Shown in pieces: positions 19,391 through 29,843 of a stretch of 64,000 bases of DNA. Each line of letters starts with the position of its first letter. The first letter of the stretch is position 1. Source of the stretch: Gilliamella sp. N-G2 (GTDB lineage Bacteria > Pseudomonadota > Gammaproteobacteria > Enterobacterales > Orbaceae); the NCBI RefSeq assembly GCF_002142215.1, contig NZ_NAST01000013.1, positions 21,176 to 85,175 of the forward strand, in the 5' to 3' direction. Position numbers and translations under genes: made by a program. The notes under the pieces are model-generated. The model was not told the DNA's origin, did not search any database, and worked only from the letters and a program-made list of their open reading frames with translations.

Positions 19391-20461
19391 TTAAGAAATT
19401 ATACCAGATTTTATGTGAAAAATCTTATCATTTTCATCGATCATATGGGTAATTTGCTCTTGATTAACTGCCGTAATAAAAACTTGAGATTTGGCTGATT
19501 TTAATCGTTTGGCTAATAGATTACGTTTATTTTTATCAAGTTCAGAAGCAAAGTCATCTATTAAATAAATACATGATAATCCAGTTTTTTCTGAAAAATA
19601 TTCACCTTGTGATAAACGTAATGCACACATAAGTAATTTTAGTTGTCCACGAGATAGTAGATCTTCAACTGGAATATTATCTATACGTAATTTTATATCG
19701 GCTTTATGTGGGCCTAATGAGGTATAGTTAATGAATTTATCTCTCTCAAATTGTTTATATAAAATATCTGAATAATTCCCCCCATATTCCCAGCCTTGAT
19801 AATATTGGCAATTAAGTTGATATTCAGGTAAAAAATGCCGACAAGTTTCTATAATTTGCGGAAATATATTTTGACTATAATCAGCTCTAATTTGACTGAT
19901 TTTTTCGGCAATTGGGATTAGTTCTTTATCCCAAGGTAATAATTGATTATAGTTAGACGATTGTTTTAATAATGCATTTCTTTGTTTAAATAACCGTTTT
20001 AAATTGTTCCATAATGATACAAATTCTGGGTAATGGTGAAAACATCCCCAGTCTATAAACGATCGACGATATTTTGGACCACCAGTAAGTAAATCAAATC
20101 CTTCTGGAGTAATAAGTTGAATAGGTAATAGCTTAGCTAAGTCAGTTAATCGAAATCCCTCATCACCATCAATTTTTATCGTATTATCATTATTTCGTGT
20201 TTTTGATAATCCTATTGTGCGAGTTTGTTGCGATGACTCTATTTGGCTAAATAAAACTAACTCAGGCTTTTCATGTTGTATGATTCTATTCGATTGAATA
20301 TGTCTAAATGCTCGGCCATGGCCAAGCATATAAATAGCCTCAAGTAGACTGGTTTTCCCACTACCATTATCACCAACTATATAATTGAAATGATTTGATA
20401 ATGATAATTCAGCATAATCAATGTTTCGAAAATTGTGGATTTTGATTTGTGAAAGAGTCAT
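19391..20461 (-). CDS. recF: DNA replication and repair protein RecF
   Basis: 356 residues, normal length. It is an SMC-like ATPase with Walker A GDNGSGKTSLLEA (about 31-43), the signature region LSRGQLKLLMCALRLSQ and Walker B YLIDDFASELD. It helps load RecA at gapped DNA in the RecFOR pathway. It lies 45 bases after dnaN in the conserved replication operon order. Confidence 0.97.
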   Translation of the reverse strand: MTLSQIKIHNFRNIDYAELSLSNHFNYIVGDNGSGKTSLLEAIYMLGHGRAFRHIQSNRIIQHEKPELVLFSQIESSQQTRTIGLSKTRNNDNTIKIDGDEGFRLTDLAKLLPIQLITPEGFDLLTGGPKYRRSFIDWGCFHHYPEFVSLWNNLKRLFKQRNALLKQSSNYNQLLPWDKELIPIAEKISQIRADYSQNIFPQIIETCRHFLPEYQLNCQYYQGWEYGGNYSDILYKQFERDKFINYTSLGPHKADIKLRIDNIPVEDLLSRGQLKLLMCALRLSQGEYFSEKTGLSCIYLIDDFASELDKNKRNLLAKRLKSAKSQVFITAVNQEQITHMIDENDKIFHIKSGIIS

Positions 20462-20506
20462 GTTGGTAAAATTTCCGGCCGAAGCCGGAAGTTTGATAGT
20501 TAGTTA

Positions 20507-21610
20507 TTATAAGCGCATTGGCATAACAACATAAGTAGCTGATTGATTATTGATATCTTCAATTTGCACACTAGATGTTGCATCTGTTAATAATAATTGT
20601 ACGCTATCACATTTTAGTGTGTTTAATATATCTAATAAATAAGTCACATTAAAGCCAATTTCAAGCTCTTGTGATTCATATTTTACATCAATCACTTCTT
20701 CCGCTTCTTCTTGTTCAGGATTATTTGCTGTAATTTTTATTTGGTTGTTATGTACATATAATCTTATACCACGGAATTTTTCGTTTGAAAGAATTGCCAC
20801 TCGTGATAATGCATTTCTAAGCTCTTCGCATGATACTTCAAGTGGTTTGTCTGGATTACGAGGCATCACTCGTTTATAATCAGGAAATCTTCCATCAATA
20901 AGTTTTGAAGTAAAGGTAAAATCACCAAGATTAACACGTAAATTATTATTGCCAATCTGCATATTTACCAGCTCATCATTGTCACTAACCAGTTTCGCTA
21001 GCTCTATTACCCCTTTTCTAGGTAAAATAACTGAACAAGATTCCGCGATATTTTGACCTACGGGTTGAGCACACACAGCTAAACGATGACCATCTGTCGC
21101 AACGGTTTTTAATAATCCATCTTCGATCTCAAATAACATACCATTTAAATAATATCTTACATCTTGATTCGCCATTGAAAATTGGACTGCATCAATAAGT
21201 CGTTTGATTGTCTTTTGTGGTATAGATAGATCAACATCACTTTGCCAATTTTCTAAATTAGGAAAATCTGTAGCCGGTAATGTGGCTAAAGAAAATTTAC
21301 TACGTCCAGATTGAATGATTAATCGATTATCGTCAACGCTTATCGAAATTTGGGCATTACTTGGCAGATTTCTACAAATATCGAGAAACTTTCTTGCCGG
21401 AACTGTTGTTGCCCCAGGTTCACAAGACTCGGTTAAAGGAAGATGGGATATCATCTCAATCTCTAAATCGGTTCCTGTCATTGATAGTGTATTGTCAATG
21501 ACTTGTAATAATAAATTACTTAAAATGGGTAAAGTAGGGCGGCTGCTTAATGGTGCGCTAACAAGCTGTAAGGGCTTAATAAGTTTTTCACGATCTATAA
21601 TAAATTTCAT
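20507..21610 (-). CDS. dnaN: DNA polymerase III beta subunit (sliding clamp)
   Basis: 367 residues, matching the 366-residue E. coli clamp. It starts MKFIIDREKLIKPLQLV and ends in the conserved ATYVVMPMRL tail. The three-domain clamp pattern is evident, e.g. FPDYKRVMPRNPDK. It tethers polymerase to DNA. It is 15 bases downstream of dnaA on the minus strand and surely co-transcribed. Confidence 0.98.
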   Translation of the reverse strand: MKFIIDREKLIKPLQLVSAPLSSRPTLPILSNLLLQVIDNTLSMTGTDLEIEMISHLPLTESCEPGATTVPARKFLDICRNLPSNAQISISVDDNRLIIQSGRSKFSLATLPATDFPNLENWQSDVDLSIPQKTIKRLIDAVQFSMANQDVRYYLNGMLFEIEDGLLKTVATDGHRLAVCAQPVGQNIAESCSVILPRKGVIELAKLVSDNDELVNMQIGNNNLRVNLGDFTFTSKLIDGRFPDYKRVMPRNPDKPLEVSCEELRNALSRVAILSNEKFRGIRLYVHNNQIKITANNPEQEEAEEVIDVKYESQELEIGFNVTYLLDILNTLKCDSVQLLLTDATSSVQIEDINNQSATYVVMPMRL

Positions 21611-21625
21611 AGTGTTAATTCTTTT

Positions 21626-22984
21626 TTAAGTTGATAATGTTCTAATTAAATTGGAATAATCCTCTTTAATATCATTGCTTTCTACTTTCAATTCTGCAAT
21701 TTTTCGGCATGCATGTAATACTGTTGTGTGATCCCTACCTCCGAAACCATCTCCAATTTCTGGAAGGCTCTTATTTGTCAACTCTTTTGCTAACGCCATA
21801 GCAACCTGTCTTGGTCTAGCAACTGAACGAGAGCGACGTTTTGATAATAAATCAGAAACTTTAATTTTATAATATTCAGCAACCGTTTTTTGAATATTTT
21901 CAATAGTAATCAATTTTTCTTGCAAGGCAAGTAAATCTTTCAAAGCATCTTTTACAAAATCAATAGTGATAGATTTTCCTGTAAAATTAGCATTGGCTAT
22001 CACACGATTCAATGCACCTTCTAATTCACGCACATTCGAACGTAATCTTTTAGCAATGAAAAATGCCACCTCTTCAGGTAGTTTTATGTTATTTTCTTCT
22101 GCTTTTTTCATTAGAATTGCAACTCGAGTTTCAAGTTCAGGTGGCTCGATAGCAATGGTTAAACCCCAACCAAATCTTGATTTTAAACGATCTTCAACGC
22201 CATTAATCTCTTTAGGATAACGATCTGAGGTTAAGATAATTTGTTGATTGCCTTCTAATAACGAGTTAAATGTATGAAAGAACTCTTCTTGGGAGCGTTC
22301 TTTATTGGCAAAAAATTGAATATCATCAATAAGTAGTGCATCAACTGAACGATAATAGTTTTTGAATTCATCAATAGCATTATTTTGTAGTGCTTTTACC
22401 ATATCTTGCACAAAGCGTTCCGAGTGCATATAAACCACTTTCGAATTGGTTCTACAGGCTATAATTTCATTACCAACCGCGTGTAATAAATGGGTTTTAC
22501 CTAAACCAGTTGATCCATATAAGAATAACGGATTATAAGCTTTTCCTGGGTTTTCAGCTATTTGTTTTGCTGCAGCTACAGCGAGTTGATTTGATTTACC
22601 TTCAACGAAACTATTAAATGTATGTTTATGATTAATTCCTGAGTAGTAAATATGATTATTATTGTTTTCTTTAGTTGTTTTCCAAGACGGAACAATATCA
22701 GACTTAGATTGATTAACTTCAGATTTTTTTTCTACTGGCATAGTGGAGCCAACTTCAAGGTATAATTTTAATGAATCATCACCTAAAATTGTATTTAATA
22801 ACTGTGAAATAATCGTTAAATATTTATTTTTGACCCAATCTAATACAAATCTATTAGGCGCATAAATATAAAGTTTATTATCAACCATTTCTGCTTGTAA
22901 CGGGCGAATCCATAAGTTGAATTCCGTTGTTGGAAGGACTTCTTGTAATTGAGAAAAACAATCTTGCCAAATCGCTTTAGGCAC
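21626..22984 (-). CDS. dnaA: Chromosomal replication initiator DnaA
   Basis: 452 residues, starting with GTG at 22984 behind a strong AGGAG. Domain I is at about 1-85, a variable linker at about 85-120, and the AAA+ domain has Walker [14 protein letters not shown] and Walker [12 protein letters not shown]. The C-terminal DNA-binding domain has the signature [15 protein letters not shown]. It opens oriC and regulates its own and other promoters. A perfect DnaA box lies 60 bases upstream, implying autoregulation. Confidence 0.98.
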   Translation of the reverse strand: MPKAIWQDCFSQLQEVLPTTEFNLWIRPLQAEMVDNKLYIYAPNRFVLDWVKNKYLTIISQLLNTILGDDSLKLYLEVGSTMPVEKKSEVNQSKSDIVPSWKTTKENNNNHIYYSGINHKHTFNSFVEGKSNQLAVAAAKQIAENPGKAYNPLFLYGSTGLGKTHLLHAVGNEIIACRTNSKVVYMHSERFVQDMVKALQNNAIDEFKNYYRSVDALLIDDIQFFANKERSQEEFFHTFNSLLEGNQQIILTSDRYPKEINGVEDRLKSRFGWGLTIAIEPPELETRVAILMKKAEENNIKLPEEVAFFIAKRLRSNVRELEGALNRVIANANFTGKSITIDFVKDALKDLLALQEKLITIENIQKTVAEYYKIKVSDLLSKRRSRSVARPRQVAMALAKELTNKSLPEIGDGFGGRDHTTVLHACRKIAELKVESNDIKEDYSNLIRTLST

Positions 22985-23043
22985 GGCTTCTCCTTTAACT
23001 TTAACTAGGATACTAACGATATTGTGATAATTATATTCTTTTT

Positions 23044-23052
23044 TGTGGATAA
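23044..23052 (-). promoter_or_regulatory. DnaA box in the dnaA promoter
   Basis: Minus-strand TTATCCACA, a perfect consensus box, 60 bases upstream of the dnaA start. A TATAAT-like -10 (GAATATAATTATC) lies just downstream of the box, so DnaA binding there would be placed to repress. Only one perfect box is seen, so this is not an origin. Confidence 0.75.
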
Positions 23053-23103
23053 TTTATAGCTTAAAAGCAAGATATAATTTATTTAATTAATAAAGGTATA
23101 AAT

Positions 23104-23130
23104 AAAAAACCCAGCTCAAAGCTGGGTTTT
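23104..23130 (-). terminator. Terminator of ompA
   Basis: An 11-bp stem (AAAACCCAGCT / AGCTGGGTTTT) with a 3-base loop; the minus strand continues into a T run. It separates ompA from the dnaA promoter. Confidence 0.92.
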
Positions 23131-23155
23131 AAGAGATATCATTAATCAACAATTA

Positions 23156-24256
23156 TTATTTTGTTTGATCAATTACTTGAACTTCTTGTACGTTACGTGC
23201 TTTAACTTCAATTTCAACACGACGATCTGGCGCTAAACATGCTTTTAAATCAGCACCGCGAAGTGCATTACATTTAGTACCGGTAACTGGTTGAGCTTTA
23301 CCCATACCACGAGAACTAATGATTTCAGCAGGAACACCTTTTTGTACTAAATAGGTTAATACAGTGTGCGCGCGACGTTCTGATAATTTTTGGTTATAGC
23401 TATCTGAACCGATGCGATCAGTGTGACCGATTACTACGATTGCACTTTGAGTAGGATTAATTTTAACAAGAGTAGTTAATAAATTATCAAGCGCTTGGCG
23501 ACCTTCTGCTTTTAAGTCAGCTTTAGCATAGGCAAATAATACGTCTTCGTTAAGAACATAACGGTTTACTTCAGTTTTAATTTCAACTGGAGCCGCAACA
23601 GTAGGTGAACCTAAACGATAAGTGATACCTAAACTAACAGTACCAGCGTCTGGAGATGCATTACTTTTAGTATGAATATGTTGAGTATATTGGTATTCTA
23701 AACGAGTAGAGAAATCTTCGCTAAGACGATAATCAAGACCTAAAGCGTAAACAGGTGATACATCAGTTTTTGTCCCGCCTTTACCATATTCTTCTTTAAC
23801 ATCACCACTATTTTTCCATTTAGCAATAGTAACCATTCCTCCTGCACGACCATAGATATCTAAATCGTCAGAGATGAAAGATAATGGATAGCTTAATTTA
23901 CCAGTTAAAGAAACACCTTGTGCTGAAACTTTGCTATTACCAGCTTTGGTATGATCATCACGGTAAGTTCTTTTATATTTAGCTGAACCTAACCAGTCAT
24001 AACCTAATTCAAATGCCAAATAAGGATTCGCTTGATAGCCTAAAAATGCACCACCAGCAACATTACTTCTATTTGATGTTTTGATACCAGCCTCATCTTT
24101 ATCGTAACCACGAACTTTATTTGCATCTAATCGATAAAGTTCTGACCAACCTATTTTAGCACCTGTATAAAAAGTGTTGTCTTCATATGCTGCATTAGCT
24201 GCAGCAGTGGTTAAACTTGCTACTGCTATTGCTAGAGCTAAAGTTGTTTTTTTCAT
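23156..24256 (-). CDS. ompA: Outer membrane protein OmpA
   Basis: 366 residues from ATG 24256 (MKKTTLALAIAVASL), chosen because GAGG sits 6 bases before it. The signal peptide is cleaved near ANAAYE. The N-terminal half is the eight-stranded porin-like barrel (YTGAKIGWSEL; C-terminal strands FSTRLEYQYTQH and GTVSLGITYRL). The C-terminal half is the peptidoglycan-binding OmpA domain with VIGHTDRIGS and SERRAHTVLTYL. Two cysteines (KCNALRGADLKAC) match those of other OmpA proteins. It links the outer membrane to the wall. A long 5' region (24257-24434) precedes it, as expected for a regulated abundant porin. Confidence 0.96.
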   Translation of the reverse strand: MKKTTLALAIAVASLTTAAANAAYEDNTFYTGAKIGWSELYRLDANKVRGYDKDEAGIKTSNRSNVAGGAFLGYQANPYLAFELGYDWLGSAKYKRTYRDDHTKAGNSKVSAQGVSLTGKLSYPLSFISDDLDIYGRAGGMVTIAKWKNSGDVKEEYGKGGTKTDVSPVYALGLDYRLSEDFSTRLEYQYTQHIHTKSNASPDAGTVSLGITYRLGSPTVAAPVEIKTEVNRYVLNEDVLFAYAKADLKAEGRQALDNLLTTLVKINPTQSAIVVIGHTDRIGSDSYNQKLSERRAHTVLTYLVQKGVPAEIISSRGMGKAQPVTGTKCNALRGADLKACLAPDRRVEIEVKARNVQEVQVIDQTK

Positions 24257-24434
24257 TTTTTGCCTCAACTTAATTTGTTGTTATAGACGTTGTTTAATTT
24301 GATTTATTATTTAATTTTACTTCTTGAGTAAGTTATTATTAACTTATTAATAACTATTTTATACATAGTTTGTTGATGATTATAGCACAAATATTATTCG
24401 GATCCAGAGGTAATGATAATTTATTGTAAAAAAT

Positions 24435-25343
24435 CTAAACAATTTTATTTACAGTTATACATAAATGGTTAATTAAATTTGATAATATATTAGTCATAAT
24501 GTAAAAATCCGCTTCGAGTCGTTTATCAAACTCATCAAAACCAATATCTTCATTTTCGTCCATTATAATAGAATCAAACTTTATTTTTTTCAATGTAAAG
24601 TCTGGGTTGATAATAAAATTGATTCCACGTTCATCAATAATTTTAAGTTTGGTTACCCATTTACCGGAATCTAAGTGAACTAACATTTCGTCGCTAGTGA
24701 TATCTTGGTTTTTGCAGTTAATAATTCCATTACCTTCCAGTGGATCCTTTAATTCAGCTTCATCCCCTAATATAAAAGGAGGGAAATTTAACTTTTCTTT
24801 AACCCAAGTGGTCATTATTTTTTCAAGTGGTTTATCAATTGATAATGGGATTAATGCTAAAGATCCTAGCTCTTTACGTAAAATTGCTAAAATATCTTCA
24901 GCTAGTTTAAAACTACTACAATCAATAATAATTCTTTTATTTTCAGTATCGATCCATAACCAATAATGGTTATATTTACTAAATGCTCTAGGCATTAAAT
25001 CGATCATCACTTCATCTTTTAATGTCGCTTTCTCATTTTTACTGAGTTTTCGATTTAATGCTTTCTCTTGTTTATCAATTTTATCAATTAGTGCTTGTTT
25101 AATTACCGGCGCTGGTAATATTTTAGTTTCTTTTTTAATCCGTAACAGTAAATGTCCTTGCATATCTATAATGAAATCATCTAAGTTATTATCATTATAA
25201 GGCGAAACCCATCCCATCTTAGTGGTATCTAAATTACCGCACGGCGAAAATGAAGCCGATTTAAGCGCTTGTTCAATAGTTTGTTTATCAAGTAAATTGT
25301 CATTATTAAGTTGGTAAATAATTGCGTTTTTAAACCAAAGCAT
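24435..25343 (-). CDS. rdgC: Recombination-associated protein RdgC
   Basis: 302 residues, the family length. It starts MLWFKNAIIYQLN and contains family-typical stretches (MGWVSPY, IDLMPRAFSKYNHYWLWID, KLAEDILAILRKELGSL). RdgC forms a ring around DNA and limits RecA activity. It is monocistronic on the minus strand between ompA and mipA, with AT-rich spacers of 178 and 119 bases. Confidence 0.93.
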   Translation of the reverse strand: MLWFKNAIIYQLNNDNLLDKQTIEQALKSASFSPCGNLDTTKMGWVSPYNDNNLDDFIIDMQGHLLLRIKKETKILPAPVIKQALIDKIDKQEKALNRKLSKNEKATLKDEVMIDLMPRAFSKYNHYWLWIDTENKRIIIDCSSFKLAEDILAILRKELGSLALIPLSIDKPLEKIMTTWVKEKLNFPPFILGDEAELKDPLEGNGIINCKNQDITSDEMLVHLDSGKWVTKLKIIDERGINFIINPDFTLKKIKFDSIIMDENEDIGFDEFDKRLEADFYIMTNILSNLINHLCITVNKIV

Positions 25344-25462
25344 AGTGTTATATTTCCAAAAATTTGCTTTATGAAGTTTATTTTATCATAACGATTTATA
25401 ATAAAAATTTCATAGACGATGATATATTATCGCCTTAGTAATAAAATTTGATAAGAAATTCC

Positions 25463-26212
25463 TTAAAATTTATAAGATACACCCATATAAATAGATGTTA
25501 CCGTACTATCATCAACCATTGGGCTATCGGCTGCATCGCCTGTTAGTTTATCAATATGGACTCCACCAAAGGTTGCAATATTATCTGTTAACGAATATTG
25601 AGCCGCAATTTCAAAGTAAGGTGTAAAAGAGCTATCAGCATTGAAATAACCTAAGCCTGAACGTGCAGATTCTTTGTGCGAAATCCCATAATAATAGTCA
25701 TTATGTTTATTATTTGCCCAATTTATACCGATAGTTGGTGCAACAATCAAATTATTTTCAATATAAGGCACTGTATAATCAGCATTAACTAAAATACTAT
25801 TACTATTATCAAGGATATCAGCGCCAATACTACTAGAAAAAATCCCCCAATTTGTATTAAGTGAATATTCAATATCAGCAAGTAGGGTTGAGTGGCGGCT
25901 ATCAAGCTGTTTTAGTTTATGATTATCAGAATCGTGAGGTTTAAATTCATTAGCTAAATAGCGAGCGCCAAAGGATAGACTCTGATTATCATCATTAAGT
26001 GCATAAACTCCAGCAGAAAGATCATCAATAAAAAATGAGCCATTGTCATAATCAATGTGTGGTATAGGATAGTAGTTTGAACTATAACTTTTATATGGTG
26101 AAGTTGACCAACCTAGACCGATTCCCAATGAGTTAGATTCTGCTGATACAATTTGCGTATATCCTAGAGAACACATTGATAATAGCGAAATTATACAGCT
26201 TATTCTTTTCAT
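25463..26212 (-). CDS. MipA/OmpV-family outer membrane protein
   Basis: 249 residues with a signal peptide (MKRISCIISLLSMCSLGYTQIVSA). The MipA/OmpV pattern is visible: GLGWSTSPYKSY, YPIPHIDYDNGSFFID, alternating beta strands, and a C-terminal aromatic SIYMGVSYKF typical of outer-membrane barrels. In E. coli MipA scaffolds murein enzymes; in others OmpV is a porin. Divergent from the aminotransferase gene, sharing a 167-base intergenic region. Confidence 0.85.
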   Translation of the reverse strand: MKRISCIISLLSMCSLGYTQIVSAESNSLGIGLGWSTSPYKSYSSNYYPIPHIDYDNGSFFIDDLSAGVYALNDDNQSLSFGARYLANEFKPHDSDNHKLKQLDSRHSTLLADIEYSLNTNWGIFSSSIGADILDNSNSILVNADYTVPYIENNLIVAPTIGINWANNKHNDYYYGISHKESARSGLGYFNADSSFTPYFEIAAQYSLTDNIATFGGVHIDKLTGDAADSPMVDDSTVTSIYMGVSYKF

Positions 26213-26379
26213 TTTAATACCTATTCATAGTGATATGGTTTACGAGAGCTATTGTGATTTCTTTATCTCAAGTCTGTTGTCACAAAACCTATACAGTAAT
26301 TGTACATTGTTACAATCACTTTTCTCCGATAATAATGCCACATTTTGTCATATTTGAATATGGATTAGTGAGATAAATT

Positions 26380-27789
26380 ATGAGTAAACCAACTAAAGAA
26401 ATGATTAACAGTCGCCCTGACGACGCAGTATTATTAGCTGACGAAGCAAAATATTGCTCATTTGGTGATACCGTGCATTACGTTGAACCACCGAAGATTT
26501 TTGATGGCTGTGAAGGTAGCTACATGTATGATAAAGAAGGTAAAGCCTTTCTTGATCTACAAATGTGGTACTCAGCTTGTAACTTTGGTTATGCTAATGA
26601 GCGTCTAAATAATGTACTTAAAAAACAAATTGATACTTTACCTCAATGTGCAAGTCAGTATCTTCATCCAACTAAAATTGAATTAGCAAAAACTATTGCT
26701 CAAGGTATGGAAAAACGATTTGGTTACCAAGGCCGTGTGCATTTTAATGTTGGTGGTTCACAATGTATTGAAGATTCATTAAAAGTAGTTCGTAATGCTA
26801 CTGGTGGTAAATCTTTAATGTTTGCTTTCCAAGGTGGCTACCATGGTCGTACTCTTGGCGCATCATCAATCACTTCAAGTTATCGTTATCGTCGTCGTTA
26901 TGGTCATTTTGGTGATCGTGCTATGTTTGTTCCTTTCCCATATCCATTCCGTCGCCCTAAAGGAATGACTTCAGAAGAATATGGTGAACATTTAGTCGCT
27001 GAATTTGCTCGTTTATTCGAAACAGAATATCACGGAGTTTGGGATCCAAAAGTTGGACAAGCTGAATATGCTGCTTTCTATGCCGAACCTTTACAAGCAA
27101 CAGGTGGTTATATTGTTCCTCCTCGTAACTACTTTAAAGGTCTGAAAAAAGTTTTAGATCAATATGGTATTTTATTAGTTGTTGATGAAATTCAGATGGG
27201 CTTTTATCGTACTGGTAAACTATGGTCAATCGAACACTTTGATGTTAAACCTGATGTAGTTGTGTTCGCTAAAGCATTAACTAATGGTTTAAATCCACTT
27301 GGAGGATTATGGGCTCGAGAAGAGTTAATTAATCCTGAAGTATTCCCAGTTGGTTCAACACATTCAACTTTTGCTTCAAATCCATTAGGTACTGCGGTTG
27401 GTTTAGAAGTATTAAAAATGACTTCAGAAACCGATTACGAAAAAATGGTGATGGAAAGTGGTGCATACTTCCTTGAAGGATTAAAAACACTTGAGAAGAA
27501 ACATAAAGAAATTGGTGAGGTTGATGGCTTAGGTCTTGCACTACGTGCTGAGATTTGTACCGAAGACGGATTTACCGCTAACAAAGCATTAGTTGATAAA
27601 ATGGTTGATATCGGTATGTCAGGTGATCTTGATTGGAAAGGTAATAAAATGGGCTTGGTGCTTGATATTGGTGGTTATTACAAAAATGTTATCACTTTTG
27701 CTCCTTCTTTACACATTAGTCGTCAAGAAATTGACCAAGGTATTGAATTACTCGATCAATTAATCACTCGAGCTAAAAAAGAACTTTAA
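26380..27789 (+). CDS. Class III PLP-dependent aminotransferase
   Basis: 469 residues with all class III hallmarks: YLDLQMWYSACNFGYAN-like start (FLDLQMWYSACNFG), the cofactor phosphate loop in NVGGSQCIEDSLK, FQGGYHGRT, VVDEIQMGFYRTG with the ring-stacking Asp, and the Schiff-base lysine in VVFAKALTNGLNPLGG. Substrates of this class are omega-amino acids, diamines or ornithine/lysine. It does not read as ArgD, GabT or BioA. It is followed by a hairpin and then an acyltransferase and an arginase-fold gene on the same strand; the group probably makes one amine-containing product. Confidence 0.88.
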   Translation: MSKPTKEMINSRPDDAVLLADEAKYCSFGDTVHYVEPPKIFDGCEGSYMYDKEGKAFLDLQMWYSACNFGYANERLNNVLKKQIDTLPQCASQYLHPTKIELAKTIAQGMEKRFGYQGRVHFNVGGSQCIEDSLKVVRNATGGKSLMFAFQGGYHGRTLGASSITSSYRYRRRYGHFGDRAMFVPFPYPFRRPKGMTSEEYGEHLVAEFARLFETEYHGVWDPKVGQAEYAAFYAEPLQATGGYIVPPRNYFKGLKKVLDQYGILLVVDEIQMGFYRTGKLWSIEHFDVKPDVVVFAKALTNGLNPLGGLWAREELINPEVFPVGSTHSTFASNPLGTAVGLEVLKMTSETDYEKMVMESGAYFLEGLKTLEKKHKEIGEVDGLGLALRAEICTEDGFTANKALVDKMVDIGMSGDLDWKGNKMGLVLDIGGYYKNVITFAPSLHISRQEIDQGIELLDQLITRAKKEL

Positions 27790-27804
27790 GTCTTAAAGCA
27801 AAAT

Positions 27805-27832
27805 AATCCCGCTAATACGTGTTAGCGGGATT
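27805..27832 (+). terminator. Hairpin after the aminotransferase gene
   Basis: An 11-bp perfect stem (AATCCCGCTAA / TTAGCGGGATT) without a strong T run. It may attenuate instead of fully stopping transcription into the two downstream genes. Confidence 0.7.
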
Positions 27833-27862
27833 CTAGTTATACCCAATCCTTTATAGAAAGTT

Positions 27863-28912
27863 ATGCGATATATTAACCAACTAGAACCAAATGAACTAAT
27901 CAATAATTTTATTTCTCATCCACCACAAGAATTTACAAGCTGGATGGGTGAAGATGGCGTGCCAGCTTTTTCTGCTAAGTTTGATTTGCTCACAACTGCC
28001 GATAATGATTTTAAACATAAAGTTCATAAATTGCCTTTTTATCGGAAATGGCGACATTGGTTACAACCAAGGACATGTTTTGTAGGAACGACAGTTTCTG
28101 AATACAGCTTGTTAACTGATAAAGTGAATGCGCAGCAATTAGCTGATAATGTTAAAACGGCATATGCAAAGAAATATCCTTTTACTATTGTAAAAGATTT
28201 ACCTTCTGATTCGCCTTTACTTAGTAAGCAGGATAATCAATATTCTAAACAGGTTATTGGTTCATTAAAAGATAATGGTTTTATTGAGGTTGAAGGACAA
28301 GCTTTAGCGTGGGTTCCAATCGATTTCGAATCGATAAATGACTTTTTGGCAAAATTATCCTATAGCCGTCGTAAGAACTTAAGAAGAAAACTTAAGTCAC
28401 GTGAAAAATTAGAGATTAATATTTTACAAACTGGTGATGACTGTTTTTTTGATGATGCCAATCTTGATTTATATTATCAGCTTTATCTTAATGTATATGA
28501 ACAAAGTGAAGTCCATTTTGATTTATTAACCAAGCCATTTTTTGTCCAATTATTGCAAAGTAAAGCAGCAAATGGGCGTATTTTCACTTATCACTATAAT
28601 GGCCAATTAATTGGTTATAACATCTGTTTTGTGGTGAATAATGTTCTAATTGATAAATATATTGGTATGGTTTATCCACAAGCACGAGAGTTGAATCTCT
28701 ATTTTGTTAGTTGGTTTGTTAATCTTGAATATGCGTTACAACAGAAGCTAAGTAGTTATGTCGCAGGTTGGACTGATCCTGAAGTTAAAGCTTCATTAGG
28801 TGCTAGTTTTACTTTAACCAAACATCTAGTTTATATTCGAAATCCTCTATTAAGAGCAATTTTACGTAAATTAATAGGCCATTTTGAAACAGATAAGGAG
28901 AAAGTAGCATGA
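27863..28912 (+). CDS. GNAT-fold acyltransferase (GNAT_6/FemX-like)
   Basis: 349 residues. The central YSRRKNLRRKLKSREK and the later FTYHYNGQLIGYNICFVVNN, DKYIGMVYPQ and YVAGWTDPEVKASLGA fit the peptidoglycan-aminoacyl/GNAT_6 acyltransferase superfamily. The N-terminal 120 residues are less conserved. It would add an acyl or aminoacyl group to an amine. Its end overlaps the arginase-fold gene by 4 bases (ATGA), so the two are translationally coupled. Confidence 0.75.
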   Translation: MRYINQLEPNELINNFISHPPQEFTSWMGEDGVPAFSAKFDLLTTADNDFKHKVHKLPFYRKWRHWLQPRTCFVGTTVSEYSLLTDKVNAQQLADNVKTAYAKKYPFTIVKDLPSDSPLLSKQDNQYSKQVIGSLKDNGFIEVEGQALAWVPIDFESINDFLAKLSYSRRKNLRRKLKSREKLEINILQTGDDCFFDDANLDLYYQLYLNVYEQSEVHFDLLTKPFFVQLLQSKAANGRIFTYHYNGQLIGYNICFVVNNVLIDKYIGMVYPQARELNLYFVSWFVNLEYALQQKLSSYVAGWTDPEVKASLGASFTLTKHLVYIRNPLLRAILRKLIGHFETDKEKVA

Positions 28913-29781
28913 CATTGCCTGTTATCCTTAATTTTGATCAAAGCGTAGGTGAAATTAATGAAGCTAAAACGATTGATTTTATGCAGTGGCAGGATGTAAT
29001 TCGTTTTGGTTGTAATGAAAAAATTTTTCAAAAATTTAAAATACAATTACAACAAGCATTACCAGAAAACTATGGTACTGTATTAATGGGAAGTGGTGAT
29101 TACCATCATATTTCGTTATTATTAATTGAGCAGCTCGCTAACCAATATTCAGTAGATAATCCAATTGAAGTGATTATTTTTGATAACCATCCAGACAATA
29201 TGCGTTATCTGTTTGGTGTTCACTGTGGCTCATGGGTAAGCTATGTAGCAAGTTTACCATTCGTGAGTCATGTCCATGTGTTAGGCATAACCTCTAATGA
29301 TATTGGCTTATGGCATTTTTGGGAAAATAGATGGTCACCACTTTTTCATAAAAAACTGACCTATTGGAGCTTAGATGTCAATGTTTCTTGGGCGAAAAGA
29401 ATTGGTTTAAATCATGCTTTTCGTCATTTTGATTCGCCTGATGATTTGATTACCCAGTTTTTATCTGAGCAATATCGTAATACTAAACCAATATATTTAT
29501 CGATAGATAAAGACGTATTAAGTGAAGAGGTTATTCATACTAATTGGGATCAAGGAAAACTGCAAACCTATCACTTACTAGATACTATTTCCTCAATTAA
29601 ACCACGAATTATTGGTAGTGATATCACTGGTGAATTATCAATATGGCAACCGAAAAGCTGGTTTAAACGATTACTTAGTTCATTAGATAAACAACCAGAA
29701 ATATCATTAGAAAACCTAAATGGTTGGCAACAAGAACAACATCAACTCAATTTAATATTATTAAATGCTTTAAAAGCCTAG
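28909..29781 (+). CDS. Arginase/ureohydrolase-fold protein
   Basis: 290 residues with the binuclear metal ligand pattern of ureohydrolases in modified form: GSGDYHH, IIFDNHPDN, LSIDKDVL and GSDITGE. The order and spacing match the arginase fold, but classic arginases have DAHxD and DxDxxDP; here NHPDN and DKDVL differ. It may hydrolyse an amidine, guanidine or acylated amine, or be a deacetylase. Coupled to the upstream acyltransferase. The true substrate cannot be read from sequence. Confidence 0.8.
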   Translation: MTLPVILNFDQSVGEINEAKTIDFMQWQDVIRFGCNEKIFQKFKIQLQQALPENYGTVLMGSGDYHHISLLLIEQLANQYSVDNPIEVIIFDNHPDNMRYLFGVHCGSWVSYVASLPFVSHVHVLGITSNDIGLWHFWENRWSPLFHKKLTYWSLDVNVSWAKRIGLNHAFRHFDSPDDLITQFLSEQYRNTKPIYLSIDKDVLSEEVIHTNWDQGKLQTYHLLDTISSIKPRIIGSDITGELSIWQPKSWFKRLLSSLDKQPEISLENLNGWQQEQHQLNLILLNALKA

Positions 29782-29843
29782 TATTGTTACTCTGTTATTC
29801 TTCAATGAAATATAGCTAGGCTTGATTTTTGATTTAGATTTGA

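Noticed and set aside
22985..23155. Possible oriC between dnaA and ompA
   Set aside because: Only one perfect DnaA box, no cluster and no clear unwinding element; better explained as dnaA autoregulation plus the ompA terminator.
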